A DNA stretch of 37,975 bases from Campylobacter sp. (GCA_022775765.1 JALFKC010000039.1:1-37975), one strand, 5' to 3'. Shown: positions 18,110-27,074, counted from the stretch's first letter. Program-made: numbers and translations. Notes: generated by a model from the letters alone, not told the origin.

Positions 18110-19091
18110 AAGTAGCTGTGATGATAGTTCGGTTGCCTTAATTGACGCCAACACTTTTGAATGTAAATTTTACAAAAAAATCTCTCAAGAGTTGGACCAC
18201 GCTAAATTTGGCGGCGTGGTGCCTGAACTTGCCGCTAGGCTTCACACTGCTGCATTTCCAAATCTGCTTAAAGAGATAGAGCCATTTTTTGGCTCTATTA
18301 AGGCTGTGTGTGTGACAAATGAACCTGGTCTTAGCGTGAGCCTAATAACTGGGGTTAGTATGGCAAAAAGCATTAGTGTGGCTTTAGATATTCCACTAAT
18401 TGCCATAAATCACCTAATCGGCCATATCTATTCGCTATTTTTAAACTCACCTGCTAAATTTCCACTCGGTGTGCTTTTGGTGAGTGGTGGGCACACAATG
18501 GTTCTTGATGTTAAAAATAAAGATGAGATAAGAGTTATTGCTCAAACTAGCGATGATAGCTTTGGCGAGAGCTTTGATAAGGTTGCTAAAATGCTAAATT
18601 TACCATATCCAGGTGGTGTGCAGATTCAATCAAAGGCTAAATTTGGCGATGAAAATCGCTATAAATTTACTACCCCATTGCTTCACTCAAACCGCCTAGA
18701 ATACAGCTTTTCAGGGCTTAAAAATCAAGTTCGCCTAGCCATAGAAGAGCTTGATCCAATCAGTGAAAATGAGATTTGTGATATCTGTGCAAGCTTTGAA
18801 AAGACCGCTTGTTTGCATATCCTTGACAAACTATCCAAAATTTTTAAAACTCATAAATTTGAAAACTTTGGCGTAGTTGGTGGGGCGAGTGCAAATCTTA
18901 GGCTTAGAAAAGGCATAGTAGATCTTTGCCAAAAACACAGTATTACGCCGCTTTTTGCACCGCTTGAGTTTTGTTCGGATAACGCTTTGATGATCGCTAG
19001 AATGGGTGTTGATAAATTTAAAGATAGAGAATTTACCCCGCTTAATGAGATGAAAATCAATCCAAAAGTAAATTTTGCAAATGCTTTTTAA
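18087..19091 (+). CDS. tsaD: tRNA N6-adenosine threonylcarbamoyltransferase
   Basis: TsaD moves the threonylcarbamoyl group onto A37 of ANN-decoding tRNAs and is essential in most bacteria. The 334-residue protein starts with GIESSCDDSSVAL, followed by HAKFGGVVPELAARLH. The metal-binding HxxxH motif is in NHLIGH, and the nucleotide-binding blocks VSGGHTM and VVGGASANLRLR are present. The start is not certain: the ATG at 18087 is inside uraA, and a TTG two codons later (18093) lies after an AGGATGG sequence. The reading frame overlaps uraA by up to 23 bases, so coupling is likely. Length is normal. Confidence 0.94.
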   Translation: MVLILGIESSCDDSSVALIDANTFECKFYKKISQELDHAKFGGVVPELAARLHTAAFPNLLKEIEPFFGSIKAVCVTNEPGLSVSLITGVSMAKSISVALDIPLIAINHLIGHIYSLFLNSPAKFPLGVLLVSGGHTMVLDVKNKDEIRVIAQTSDDSFGESFDKVAKMLNLPYPGGVQIQSKAKFGDENRYKFTTPLLHSNRLEYSFSGLKNQVRLAIEELDPISENEICDICASFEKTACLHILDKLSKIFKTHKFENFGVVGGASANLRLRKGIVDLCQKHSITPLFAPLEFCSDNALMIARMGVDKFKDREFTPLNEMKINPKVNFANAF

Positions 19092-19137
19092 ATTTATCAA
19101 AAAAACATATAATACAAAGCAAAAAAAAGGACGAGGA

Positions 19138-19929
19138 TTGAAACGGATAATTTTTTTGATTATTACTACTTTTGTGTGGCTAAATGCTCAAAATGAGCTT
19201 GAAATTTATTGCAAAAAAGGTAATCCCAAGGCCTGCCACAATCTAGCTGTGAACTATCTAAATGGCATAGAGGGCGATCAAAACTTAAGTAAAGCTTATA
19301 CACTTTTTAAAAAGGCGTGCGATGATAAGTTTTTAAAAAGTTGCTACAACCTAGCCTTGATGAGCGAAAGTGGCATAGGCACTAATCCTGATGAGTTTGT
19401 AGCGTTTGAAAATTACCAAAAAACCTGCGTTTTATCCAAGAAAAAAACCTACGAAGAGAGCATTGGGTGTGCTAGCCTTGCAAAGATGTATATGGATGGC
19501 AGGGGCACTCGCCAAGATACCAAAAAAGGGCTTGAAATTCTAAATGACACTTGCAAAAAAGGCGTGCTTGAAAACTGCACAATTTTGGCTGAAATTTACC
19601 AAAACGGCTACTCTTTGGTGCCAAAAGATATCAATAAAACCAAAGAGATATTAGAATACGCCTGCAAAAAAGACTCATCCAAATCTTGCGTGAGCTTAAG
19701 CGAAATTTATCTAAATAGTAGTGAAAAAAAGGGTGTGGAGTTTTTAAAAGAGGCGTGCAAGCTAAAAGATGATGAGTCGTGCTTAAAAATCGCTATATTT
19801 TATACAAATGGTGAATTTGTGGATCAAAATCTAAGCATTGCCAAAGAGTTTTTTGGCAAGGCGTGTGACCTTAAAAATAGCACCGGTTGCCAAAGCTACA
19901 AACTTTTAAACGAAGAGGGGATAAGATGA
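19138..19929 (+). CDS. Sel1-repeat (Hcp-like) cysteine-rich secreted protein
   Basis: The 263-residue product starts with a signal peptide (KRIIFLIITTFVWLNAQ). It then consists of Sel1-like helical repeats of about 36 residues, each with paired cysteines such as CKKGNPKACHNLAV and FKKACDDKFLKSCYNLAL. This pattern is that of the Helicobacter cysteine-rich proteins (Hcp), periplasmic or secreted solenoids held by disulfides. The function is unknown; members bind other proteins or cell wall. I choose the TTG at 19138-19140 because AAAGGACGAGG lies just upstream and the signal peptide then begins correctly. The frame itself is open from 19075, inside tsaD. The stop overlaps the ATG of the next gene. 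Confidence 0.83.
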   Translation: MKRIIFLIITTFVWLNAQNELEIYCKKGNPKACHNLAVNYLNGIEGDQNLSKAYTLFKKACDDKFLKSCYNLALMSESGIGTNPDEFVAFENYQKTCVLSKKKTYEESIGCASLAKMYMDGRGTRQDTKKGLEILNDTCKKGVLENCTILAEIYQNGYSLVPKDINKTKEILEYACKKDSSKSCVSLSEIYLNSSEKKGVEFLKEACKLKDDESCLKIAIFYTNGEFVDQNLSIAKEFFGKACDLKNSTGCQSYKLLNEEGIR

Positions 19930-20441
19930 ATTTACTTGTTGTAGTCGATATGCAAAACGACTTCATAGATGGAGCGCTTGGCTTTGATGGAGCAGATGAG
20001 ATTGTGCCACTAATTGCTAATAAAATATTAGAATATAAACAAAATGGTGACGCTGTAGTTTTCACGCTTGATACACACACAGATGACTATTTAAAGAGTA
20101 TCGAAGGGCAAAATTTACCCATAAAACACTGCATAAAAGGCACTTTGGGGCATGAGATTCATCCAAATTTAAAAGAGCTTGCAAAATCGTGTAAAATTTT
20201 TGAAAAGCCTACATTTGGCTCGTGGGAGTTAGGCGAGTTTGTTAGGGGCAAATGTTTTGAGAAGATCGAACTTGTGGGAATTGTAAGCAATATCTGCGTG
20301 ATATCAAATGCTGTAGTTTTAAAATCAGCTAGCCCAAACTCTCGTATTATTATCAATGCCAAAATGTCAGCTTCAAATGATAAATCTATGCAAGAAAAAG
20401 CTTACGCCGTGGCTAAAAATTTGCATATTGAAGTGCTTTAA
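19926..20441 (+). CDS. Isochorismatase-fold cysteine hydrolase, nicotinamidase-like
   Basis: The 171-residue enzyme has the isochorismatase-fold catalytic triad: Asp8 in VVVDMQNDF, Lys94 in FEKPTFGSW and Cys124 in GIVSNICVISNA. The nicotinamidase-type metal residues Asp49 and His51 (TLDTH) and the PIKHCIKGTLG block are present. Nicotinamidase converts nicotinamide to nicotinate for NAD salvage; that is the likeliest role, but related hydrolases share these features. The ATG at 19926 has GAGGGG just upstream and overlaps the Sel1 gene stop (ATGA), so it is preferred to the longer frame beginning at 19887. Confidence 0.85.
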   Translation: MNLLVVVDMQNDFIDGALGFDGADEIVPLIANKILEYKQNGDAVVFTLDTHTDDYLKSIEGQNLPIKHCIKGTLGHEIHPNLKELAKSCKIFEKPTFGSWELGEFVRGKCFEKIELVGIVSNICVISNAVVLKSASPNSRIIINAKMSASNDKSMQEKAYAVAKNLHIEVL

Positions 20442-20510
20442 TGGTTGTGGCTTGTTGTGGCTGATTTAAATTTACTATTTTGGTGTTGGCTTAAGCGGAT
20501 TTAATGCTAA

Positions 20511-21700
20511 TTAAAACCGGGTGTTTTGCGTAACAATCCACCTTTCCGCCCACTCAAATTCTTCTAAATTCATAAGCATATCATAAAGCTTATTTTGATT
20601 TTGCAAACTACTTGTGAGCGAGTAAAATTTAGCCTTTAGCTCATCATTTGATAGTGGATTATTAGGGGTGCCTTTTGCAAATAAGTGACTACCTTTTATC
20701 TGTTTTTTATCATTTAAAGTTATAGTAATTTTTACAGGTGAGTTACCTATAAAGCATAGTTTTGCAAACTCATCATCAACGCTAATATCAATCTTTTTCA
20801 TCAAATCTTGAACTCTTTTATCCCTAACAAACTCATCACTAAAGTGCTTAATTTCAACATTTTTATAAATAATCATAGTAGCTACTGCATAACGCATACA
20901 AAACTTACCCTTTAAGCCAGTTTTAGCAAACTCAATATTTAGCTCTTTTTTGGCTAGAAGCGAACAACCAATATGAATGTTTGCTATATTTTGAAAATTT
21001 ATACTATATTTTACCAACTCTTTGGTTAAATCCAAAACAGGATGGGTGCCACTACAGCACGGATATTGTTTGAAAGTAAGTGGATTTTGAAGCATTTCCC
21101 AAGAAGAGTTTAAATTTAGATCTAAATTTAGTGAGTTTTGGGCTTAATTCTAGCATAAATTTGCAAAAATCCCTGATCTTTTTAAAACTATCACTACTAC
21201 TTTCAAGGCCAAATTTAGCTAAATTTAAAGCTTCAAAACTTCCCAGGTAGCTCATTCTTGCGTGGTAGGCTTTGGTTAAAAAGCCAAAATTCGCCCTTAT
21301 ACCACTAGCTTTTGAAGTAGCGATATTAAGGACGTTTATGATTGTTTGATTGTCTAAAATTAGAAGTTTTGCACCAGCTACCACACCAGCAAATATCCCA
21401 TAAACGCGCTAGTTGTATGCCAACCTTTTTGAGAAATCATAGGCATAGTCGCAAGGGCAATTTTATCCATCACTTGAGTGCTAATTGCGTAAGCAAGGAT
21501 GATATCTTTGCCGCTGAGTTTTAAATATTGGGCCACAGCAAAACAAATAGGGGCAATAACTACACTTAGATGGGTGATACTTGTCATACTCAATCATCAA
21601 AATCAAGACTATGAGCAGATATGGCATTGATAAATGTAGCAAATTGAGCCCAGCTTTTTTCATTAGTTCCAAAAATTATAGTCTCTTTTTTGTTAGTCAT
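20511..21700 (-). pseudogene. Broken MmgE/PrpD-family gene
   Basis: Five minus-strand pieces in changing frames reconstruct an MmgE/PrpD protein (the family of 2-methylcitrate dehydratase PrpD and relatives). From the 5' side they are: a piece with FINAISAHSLDFDD from an ATG at 21698-21700; then SVVIAPICFAVAQYLKLSG and QKGWHTTSAF; then AGAKLLILDN with FLTKAYHARMSYLGSFEALN; and finally FKQYPCCSGTHPVLD with LKGKFCMRYAVA to the stop at 20511. Frame changes lie near 21595, 21384 and 21060-21090. The first 50 or so residues of the family are missing. The gene is not expected to make an active enzyme. Confidence 0.8.
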
Positions 21701-21827
21701 AAAATTGCATATTTTTTAGCAATTTTTGTGCTTTTTTCGTTTTAGTCAGCTATGCAGACTAATTCTGGGGGTAAATTTTCAAACTTAGTATCTAAAATAA
21801 GCTCACTTATTTAGGTGCTAAAACTCA

Positions 21828-22450
21828 CTATTTATCCTTTAATTTTTTATACTTTGCTATCATCAAAGCACACTTTTTAGGTGAAGTTATAATTTTTGGA
21901 TCAAGGATCTCATCTGCTTCATTTTGATTTAATATTCCCATCTCTAGGGCTACTTCTTTGACGCTTTTGTTTTCTTTGAAAACTTTAATAGCTACTTTTG
22001 TGCCAATTTTATAGCCAAAATAGCTGAAATTGTAGTCGATAGTGCGGTGCTATTTTTGGCAAATTTAAAAGAGGTTTCTTCATTTACGCTAAGTCCAACT
22101 ATACATTTATCAGCAAAAATTCTCATTGAATTTATCAAAAGCTTAAATGATTCGTCTAAATTTTTAATTATCACCGCCTCCCAAACATTCAGATCGAGTT
22201 CGCCATCTTCTACAGCCATCGTAATCGCAGTATCATTGCCACAAATTTGATAAGCGATTTGATTGATCAACTCAGGGATTACTGGATTTACCTTGCGTTG
22301 AGGTGTCGCCATCACCTTGAAACGCATCAATACCAAAATCATCACTAAATTTACCCACTACTACTTCATCGCTTGTCTTGCAGATGGCATCACAAATCTC
22401 TATTTTTATCGATATAATTAGTTTAGATAGTTCAATTTTTATCAAAAACT
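21828..22450 (-). pseudogene. aspA: Remnant of aspartate ammonia-lyase gene
   Basis: The minus strand encodes scattered parts of an AspA/fumarase-superfamily protein. An N-terminal part, DEVVVGKFSDDFGIDAFQGD followed by GDTST, is joined almost directly to the C-terminal part KVNPVIPELINQIAYQICGN. In intact AspA these lie about 220 residues apart, so a large internal deletion has occurred. A further frame change near 22010 leads to SVKEVALEMGILNQNEADEI and the stop at 21828-21830. The usual GSSxMPxKxN signature loop is lost except for KVNP. The enzyme would convert aspartate to fumarate and ammonia. The 5' end is not clearly defined. It lies in a run of dead genes. Confidence 0.72.
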
Positions 22451-22573
22451 TTTAAAGTGGCTAAAAAATAGGAAGCAAACCCATTAAATTTAAAATAATT
22501 AGAAATTTTACTGTATTTTGGCAAGCGTTACAAGTTATGAAAATTATTTATTATCTAATTATTGGGTGTTTTG

Positions 22574-22621
22574 TATAGACGGCTTATTGCTTGCTTAGAA
22601 TAATTACACTTGCCGTCTATA
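22574..22621. repeat. 10-base perfect inverted repeat, 28-base loop
   Basis: The arms are tatagacggc (22574-22583) and gccgtctata (22612-22621). They are GC-richer than the surroundings and lie between the aspA remnant and the end of the DUF1643 remnant. No run of T follows on either strand, so a normal terminator is unlikely. Its origin is unknown. Confidence 0.4.
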
Positions 22622-22629
22622 GTTAAACT

Positions 22630-23194
22630 TTATAAATTTTTCAAATATTTTTCTATATCAAAATCTTCAAATTTGTCATCTGATGATAAACGAGACGGAT
22701 GACGCGGATGTCCGTATTTTGTTAATCTTGCATTCTTCCATTGCACTTTATAGTTTTTATTAAGCTTGTAAATATCAAGCAAACATTGTTTAAAATAATC
22801 TCTTATATATATGTATTCCCCACGCTGCCCATATTGTGATTGGCTTTTTTACTGTTTCGAAAACATAAGAAAATGCTTTGAGATTTTCTTGGTGTAAATT
22901 TATATCAAGCTCACATTCTAGCTCATTAATTTTTGTTTTGCGTCTAGCATAATCATTTAGCATTATATAGGAGTCAAAGTCGTTATTATATACTATTTTC
23001 TTGACTCTTTTCATAGTATTGTCTAATTTATTTGCTTTTGCTAGAGATGGATTTATACCGATTACGATAAGTGGATTTAAGCCTTTTGTGCCTAGTATAT
23101 ATCTATATGATTCATCCTCGCACGGCACCCAAAGCCACTCTTTTGCAATTTCGCTTTTTTTATATTTTAAGAGATCATCGTCAAAACTTCTCAT
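22630..23194 (-). pseudogene. DUF1643-family gene with a frameshift in a TA tract
   Basis: The first 134 codons (start 23194) read as a DUF1643 protein, with RYILGTKGLNPLIVIGINPS and WAAWG. They run into a stop at 22790. A different frame continues from a short (TA) tract at 22804-22812 and carries the expected C-terminus, GHPRHPSRL, to a stop at 22630-22632. Adding one TA dinucleotide to the tract would join both parts into one frame of about 188 codons. The start has an excellent AAGGAG site that lies inside the end of the macrodomain gene, 2 bases upstream. DUF1643 has no known function to me. It may be dead, or off because of repeat slippage. Confidence 0.75.
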
Positions 23195-23196
23195 TT

Positions 23197-23748
23197 TTAC
23201 TCCTTGTTTAAAAAATTAATCAAATTATAATTGTCTTTTGTATAAGCAAACACCATAACATCGCAACTTTTATCAAAATTTTGCTTTGATTGAAAATATT
23301 TTTTATAGATTTCAAATACATCTTTTATATCAAGTCCACCCACGCCACAACCTATCATTGGAATAGCTAAATTTAGGTGTTTTCGCTCATCATTTAATAA
23401 AATTTGTTCTACATTTTGAAGTATTGCTTCGATTGTATTTAGATTTTGGCTTTGATTTAATCGGTGTAATTCATAACTGCAACGTGTAAAATTTTGCCGA
23501 TATGTTCGCAATTTGAGCTGGTTATTATCACATCGCCTTGCAATATCGATCTACTTGTTTGTCGTCAAACTCTTTTAAGGTGCATTTCATTTGGTACTCT
23601 AACTCCATACCATCACAATTTCTAGCAAAGCCATCGAAACTCCACTTCTTAAAATCATTTCGGTATTTGATGGGTTTAAAGAGTAGTCGACTCTTTGCTT
23701 TACTATATCACCAAGTTTTATAATCATATTATTAAGATATTTTTTCAT
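23197..23748 (-). pseudogene. Broken macrodomain gene
   Basis: From an ATG at 23746-23748 the minus strand encodes a macrodomain N-terminus: IIKLGDIVKQRVDYSLNPSN and SGVSMALLE. The reading then changes frame three times. The next parts are CDGMELEYQMKCTLKEFDD, then QGDVIITSSNCEHIGKILHV, and then the C-terminal half with AIPMIGCGVGGLDIKDVF to the stop at 23197. Indels lie near 23640, 23540 and 23465. Macrodomains bind or remove ADP-ribose. In its intact form this gene was evidently in an operon with the DUF1643 gene, whose ribosome binding site lies in its last codons. The present gene cannot make a full protein. Confidence 0.72.
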
Positions 23749-23812
23749 AATAAATTTATAGCATAAATATGCTTAAAGGTAAATTTGCTAAAATACCTAA
23801 AAAAGGAAATTT

Positions 23813-24286
23813 ATGCACAAGACAAATGCAGCTAGGATTTTAGATACTTTTAATATAAAATATGAAATTTTAGAGTATGAATTTGATGAAGAGCACCTTG
23901 ATGCGATATCTGCAAGCAAGAAGTCTCATCTTAATATCACAAAAGTTTATAAAACTATAGTTTGTGTCAGCGAAAATGGGTATTTGGTGGCGTGTTTAAG
24001 GGGCGATATGAAGCTTAATCTAAAGGCTTTGGCAAAATTTGCTGGTGTAAAAAGATGTGAGCTTTTAGAGCTTAAAAATTTAACCAAAATCACCGGATAT
24101 CTGCGTGGAGGGTGTTCGCCCATTGGGATGAAAAAGCAGTTTGATACCTTTATAGATAGCAAAGTTTTAGAAAATGATTTTATTTTTGTGAGTGCTGGAG
24201 TTAGGGGCAAACAGCTCAAAATCTCGCCCAAAGATTTGGTGTATGCAACTAATGCCAAAGTTTGTCAAATTGCTCATCAAATTTAA
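23813..24286 (+). CDS. ybaK: Cys-tRNA(Pro)/Cys-tRNA(Cys) deacylase
   Basis: YbaK-type enzymes hydrolyse mischarged Cys-tRNA(Pro) in the cytoplasm. The 157-residue protein matches the family in length and motifs: the catalytic lysine in VYKTIV, RGDMKLNLKALAKFAG, and the substrate loop GYLRGGCSPIGMKKQF near the middle, with a C-terminal VFVSAGxRGxQL-like strand (FVSAGVRGKQLKISP). AAAGGAAA precedes the ATG. The radical SAM gene begins 3 bases after its stop, so the two are probably cotranscribed. The assignment is solid; proline-editing relatives such as ProX are shorter or differ in the loop. Confidence 0.92.
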   Translation: MHKTNAARILDTFNIKYEILEYEFDEEHLDAISASKKSHLNITKVYKTIVCVSENGYLVACLRGDMKLNLKALAKFAGVKRCELLELKNLTKITGYLRGGCSPIGMKKQFDTFIDSKVLENDFIFVSAGVRGKQLKISPKDLVYATNAKVCQIAHQI

Positions 24287-24289
24287 GAC

Positions 24290-25144
24290 ATGAAATTTAA
24301 AAAAGTCTATATTGAGTTAAGCGATAGGTGTGGGTTGAAGTGCAAATTTTGTCCCATCAGCAAAAACAGCCGTCCTATTATGAGTGTGGATGAGTTCAAA
24401 AGAGTGCTTGATGAGTTTGATGGCAAGAGCGAAATCTTTGTTTTGCATGTTTTGGGTGATCCTTTGATTATTAAAAATCTTAGCGAATATCTAAAAATTG
24501 CAGACGAAAAAGGGGCAAACTTAGAGTTGACAACTAGTGGGGTTTGGCTAAATAAAACTAAAGCTGATATGGTTTTAAATGCTAGAGCTATTAGGCAGAT
24601 TAATATCTCGCTTACTAGTTTTTTTTGGCAAAACAGTGTGAGTTTGGATGAGTATTTAGACGAGATATTTTATCTTTGTGATGAGTTTGAGCCCCAGTCA
24701 AAAAGGTTTGTAAATTTAAGGCTTTGGAATTTTGATGATAAATTTAATCCGCTTAATAATAATGAAATTTTTTACAACAAACTAACAAAACATTTTGGTG
24801 TTAGCGTCGAAGAAAATTCCCCTAAAATCAGGCTCAAAGACCATATAATACTAACCAAAGCTATGAGTTTTAATTGGCCTGTTATTAGTCCTACTAGTTT
24901 TAAAAAAGGGACTTGCCACGCTCTAAAGCATCAAATCGCGGTGCTAAGCGATGGGCGAGTGGTGCCGTGTTGTATGGACGCTGTGGGGATTATAAATCTT
25001 GGCAATATCTTTGAAAATAGTCTAGATGAGATTTTAAGCTCAAAGCGTGCAAAAGAGATGAGAAGTGGCTTTGATAGAGGGGAATTGGTTGAGAGACTTT
25101 GTCAAAGCTGCGAATTTGCAAAGCTAAAGGTTAGAAAGGTTTAA
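24290..25144 (+). CDS. Radical SAM protein with SPASM-like C-terminus
   Basis: The 284-residue protein has the radical SAM cluster motif Cys14, Cys18 and Cys21 (CGLKCKFC). The C-terminal region has further cysteines (KKGTCHAL, GRVVPCCMDA, LCQSC) as in SPASM domains, which hold one or two extra Fe-S clusters. The NLGNIFENSLDEILSS segment before the last cysteines is also typical. Such enzymes modify peptides or small molecules by radical chemistry. No precursor peptide gene was recognised beside it, so the substrate is unknown. It follows ybaK by 3 bases. Confidence 0.85.
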   Translation: MKFKKVYIELSDRCGLKCKFCPISKNSRPIMSVDEFKRVLDEFDGKSEIFVLHVLGDPLIIKNLSEYLKIADEKGANLELTTSGVWLNKTKADMVLNARAIRQINISLTSFFWQNSVSLDEYLDEIFYLCDEFEPQSKRFVNLRLWNFDDKFNPLNNNEIFYNKLTKHFGVSVEENSPKIRLKDHIILTKAMSFNWPVISPTSFKKGTCHALKHQIAVLSDGRVVPCCMDAVGIINLGNIFENSLDEILSSKRAKEMRSGFDRGELVERLCQSCEFAKLKVRKV

Positions 25145-25461
25145 GTTGCAATATCTTTAGTATGATAATTTAAAAATATTTTATCTTATTTATGATGCAA
25201 GCATTTTGCTGTAAATTTACGCTTTGAACTGTAAAAATGCAGCTTAATAGCTCAATTAAAAAATTATAATTACTGATTAAAAAACAGATTTAGCATAATT
25301 TTAGTGGTGCTAAAATCAAGCATATAATTATATTAGCAAAACCAAAAGAGATTTTAGTAGTTTCAATAATTTTTAAAATAGATTATAACTGTGATGCAAT
25401 TAATTCACCATATTTTTTAAATAATCATAATTTTAATTATTAGAGATTTAAGCACTTAATG
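25145..25461. other. AT-rich non-coding gap between convergent genes
   Basis: This 317-base gap separates the radical SAM gene from the convergent winged-helix gene. It is very AT-rich and no frame looks coding. A small hairpin (attttag / ctaaaat, 5-base loop) lies at 25298-25316. No T-run follows it and no clear terminator is visible. I see nothing else in it. Confidence 0.5.
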
Positions 25462-25701
25462 TTAAATCTCCAGTCTATAAACCCCATTTTTGATTCTTTT
25501 TAGTATGTTTTTGTCTTTTAGAAGATTAAAGGTATCTATCACAGTTGGTTTGCTTACATCAAGGGCGGTGCAAATTTCATCAATAGTTGTAATCACAAGA
25601 GAGTTTTTGTCAGCATTTTTGCACAAAAACTCTATAATTTCTACCTTTTTTTCGCCTAAAATTTGTTTGTAAATATCTTTGGGGCTGATGATTTTACTCA
25701 T
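25462..25701 (-). CDS. Small winged-helix DNA-binding protein (RepL-like)
   Basis: The 79-residue product has a helix-turn-helix core: [20 protein letters not shown] as recognition helices, followed by a wing ([14 protein letters not shown]). The layout, with [13 protein letters not shown] before it, resembles the DNA-binding part of plasmid RepL proteins and of small winged-helix regulators. Whether it is a regulator or a domesticated replication protein is open. The ATG at 25699-25701 lies within the end of prfA (8-base overlap), which suggests coupling; a GTG 9 bases upstream is possible. It is the last gene of the rpsT-prfA group. Confidence 0.72.
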   Translation of the reverse strand: MSKIISPKDIYKQILGEKKVEIIEFLCKNADKNSLVITTIDEICTALDVSKPTVIDTFNLLKDKNILKRIKNGVYRLEI

Positions 25702-26761
25702 CGTTTCCACTTATTGCCTGAGCTTGATAATAAGCAATCAGTGGATCAATTATCTCATCAAAAAGCCCACTTTGCATTATCGCGTCAAGCCTATAAAGAG
25801 TTAAGTTTATCCTGTGATCTGAAATTCTATTTTGCGGATAGTTATATGTGCGGATTCGCCCACTTCTATCGCCGGTGCCGACTTGATCTTTTCTTTCTTG
25901 GCGTTCTTTTTCTAATCTAGCTTGTTCTTGCATATCATAAAGGCGTGCTTTTAATACCTTCATAGCTGCCTCTTTATTTTTGTGCTGATTTTTGCCATCT
26001 TGATTGGTTACAACTATTCCTGTTGGGATATGAGTTATTCTAACTGCACTATCTGTTGTATTTACTGATTGCCCACCGTGGCCTGAACTACGCATAACAT
26101 CGATTCTAAGGTCATTTTCGTTGATGATGATATCGCTATCTTCTACCTCAGGCATTACAGCTACAGTTATGGCACTAGTATGAACTCTTCCTTGACTTTC
26201 AGTTGTTGGAATTCTTTGAACTCTGTGCGTTCCACCCTCAAATTTAAGCCTAGAATACGCACCTTTGCCTTTTACTAGAAGTATGATCTCTTTGTAGCCA
26301 CCAGCCCCACCTTCACTTTGAGAGACGATTTCGTATTTGTAACCCTTTAGCTCAGCATATCTCATATACGCCCCTACTAGATCTCCTACAAAAAGTGCAG
26401 CCTCATCGCCACCTGTGCCAGCACGAAGTTCCAAAAATATATTTTTATCATCGTTTGGATCTTTTGGGATGAGTAGAAGTTTGATTTCATCTTCAAGTTT
26501 GAGTTTTTCATCTTCGAGATTTTTTATCTCATCTTTTGCAAGTTCTGCAAATTCGCTATCGCTTAGAAGCTCTTTATTTGCTTCTAAATCATCCAAAACC
26601 TTTTTGTATCTCAAAGACGCGTCTCTTATCTCTTCAATTGAGCTCTGCTCTTTGGAAAGTTTTGTCATATTTTCCAAATTGCTAGTGATACTTGGATCGC
26701 TAAGCTGGTGAGATATCTCATCGTAGCGATCCAAAAAGGGTTTGAGTTTGTCTATAAGCAT
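25694..26761 (-). CDS. prfA: Peptide chain release factor 1
   Basis: RF1 recognises UAA and UAG and releases finished proteins from the ribosome. The 355-residue protein has the catalytic GGQ motif in [19 protein letters not shown], and upstream the codon-recognition region with [14 protein letters not shown], where the RF1-type PxT tripeptide reads PTT. The [15 protein letters not shown]-like block ([15 protein letters not shown]) is also as expected. It begins 3 bases after the rpsT stop and its end overlaps the winged-helix gene. Length is normal. Confidence 0.96.
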   Translation of the reverse strand: MLIDKLKPFLDRYDEISHQLSDPSITSNLENMTKLSKEQSSIEEIRDASLRYKKVLDDLEANKELLSDSEFAELAKDEIKNLEDEKLKLEDEIKLLLIPKDPNDDKNIFLELRAGTGGDEAALFVGDLVGAYMRYAELKGYKYEIVSQSEGGAGGYKEIILLVKGKGAYSRLKFEGGTHRVQRIPTTESQGRVHTSAITVAVMPEVEDSDIIINENDLRIDVMRSSGHGGQSVNTTDSAVRITHIPTGIVVTNQDGKNQHKNKEAAMKVLKARLYDMQEQARLEKERQERKDQVGTGDRSGRIRTYNYPQNRISDHRINLTLYRLDAIMQSGLFDEIIDPLIAYYQAQAISGNDE

Positions 26762-26764
26762 ATA

Positions 26765-27037
26765 TTAGTTTTGAGTTTGTAGTGAATTTACAAGTCTATT
26801 TAAGCGACTTACACGGCGACTTGCGGTCTGTTTTTTGAGAAATCCTCTGCTTACAAAAGCGTGAATTTCTTTATTTGCTTTTTTAAAAGCTTCCAAAGCC
26901 TTCGCTTCGTCTTTTGCTTCAACACTCTCTCTAACCTCTCTAGTGAGATTTTTAAGCCTTGTTCTATAAAATCTATTTCTTATAGTTCTTTTTATAGTTT
27001 GTCTAGCTCTTTTTTCAGATGACTTATGATTTGCCAT
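26765..27037 (-). CDS. rpsT: 30S ribosomal protein S20
   Basis: S20 is a small, very basic helical protein that binds 16S rRNA early in 30S assembly. The 90-residue product has the family N-terminus [17 protein letters not shown] and the C-terminal helix with KNxASRRxSRL-like residues ([16 protein letters not shown]). A likely -10 element is at 27075-27080. The gene is followed by prfA after 3 bases, an arrangement common in this group of bacteria. Confidence 0.96.
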   Translation of the reverse strand: MANHKSSEKRARQTIKRTIRNRFYRTRLKNLTREVRESVEAKDEAKALEAFKKANKEIHAFVSRGFLKKQTASRRVSRLNRLVNSLQTQN

Positions 27038-27074
27038 ATTTTTACCTTTTAAAATTGATATAATTAAGTCTGTG

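Noticed and set aside
23538-23723. Plus-strand frame of 61 codons
   Set aside because: It is antisense to the macrodomain remnant, whose pieces on the minus strand match the family. The plus frame has no recognisable features.
24290-25144. Radical SAM gene as part of a peptide natural product cluster
   Set aside because: The SPASM-type cysteines invite this idea, but no precursor peptide, protease or exporter gene is next to it; the neighbours are ybaK and a non-coding gap.
25298-25316. Small hairpin in the gap after the radical SAM gene as a terminator
   Set aside because: The stem has only seven base pairs, mostly AT, and no T-run follows on either strand, so it does not support a terminator call.
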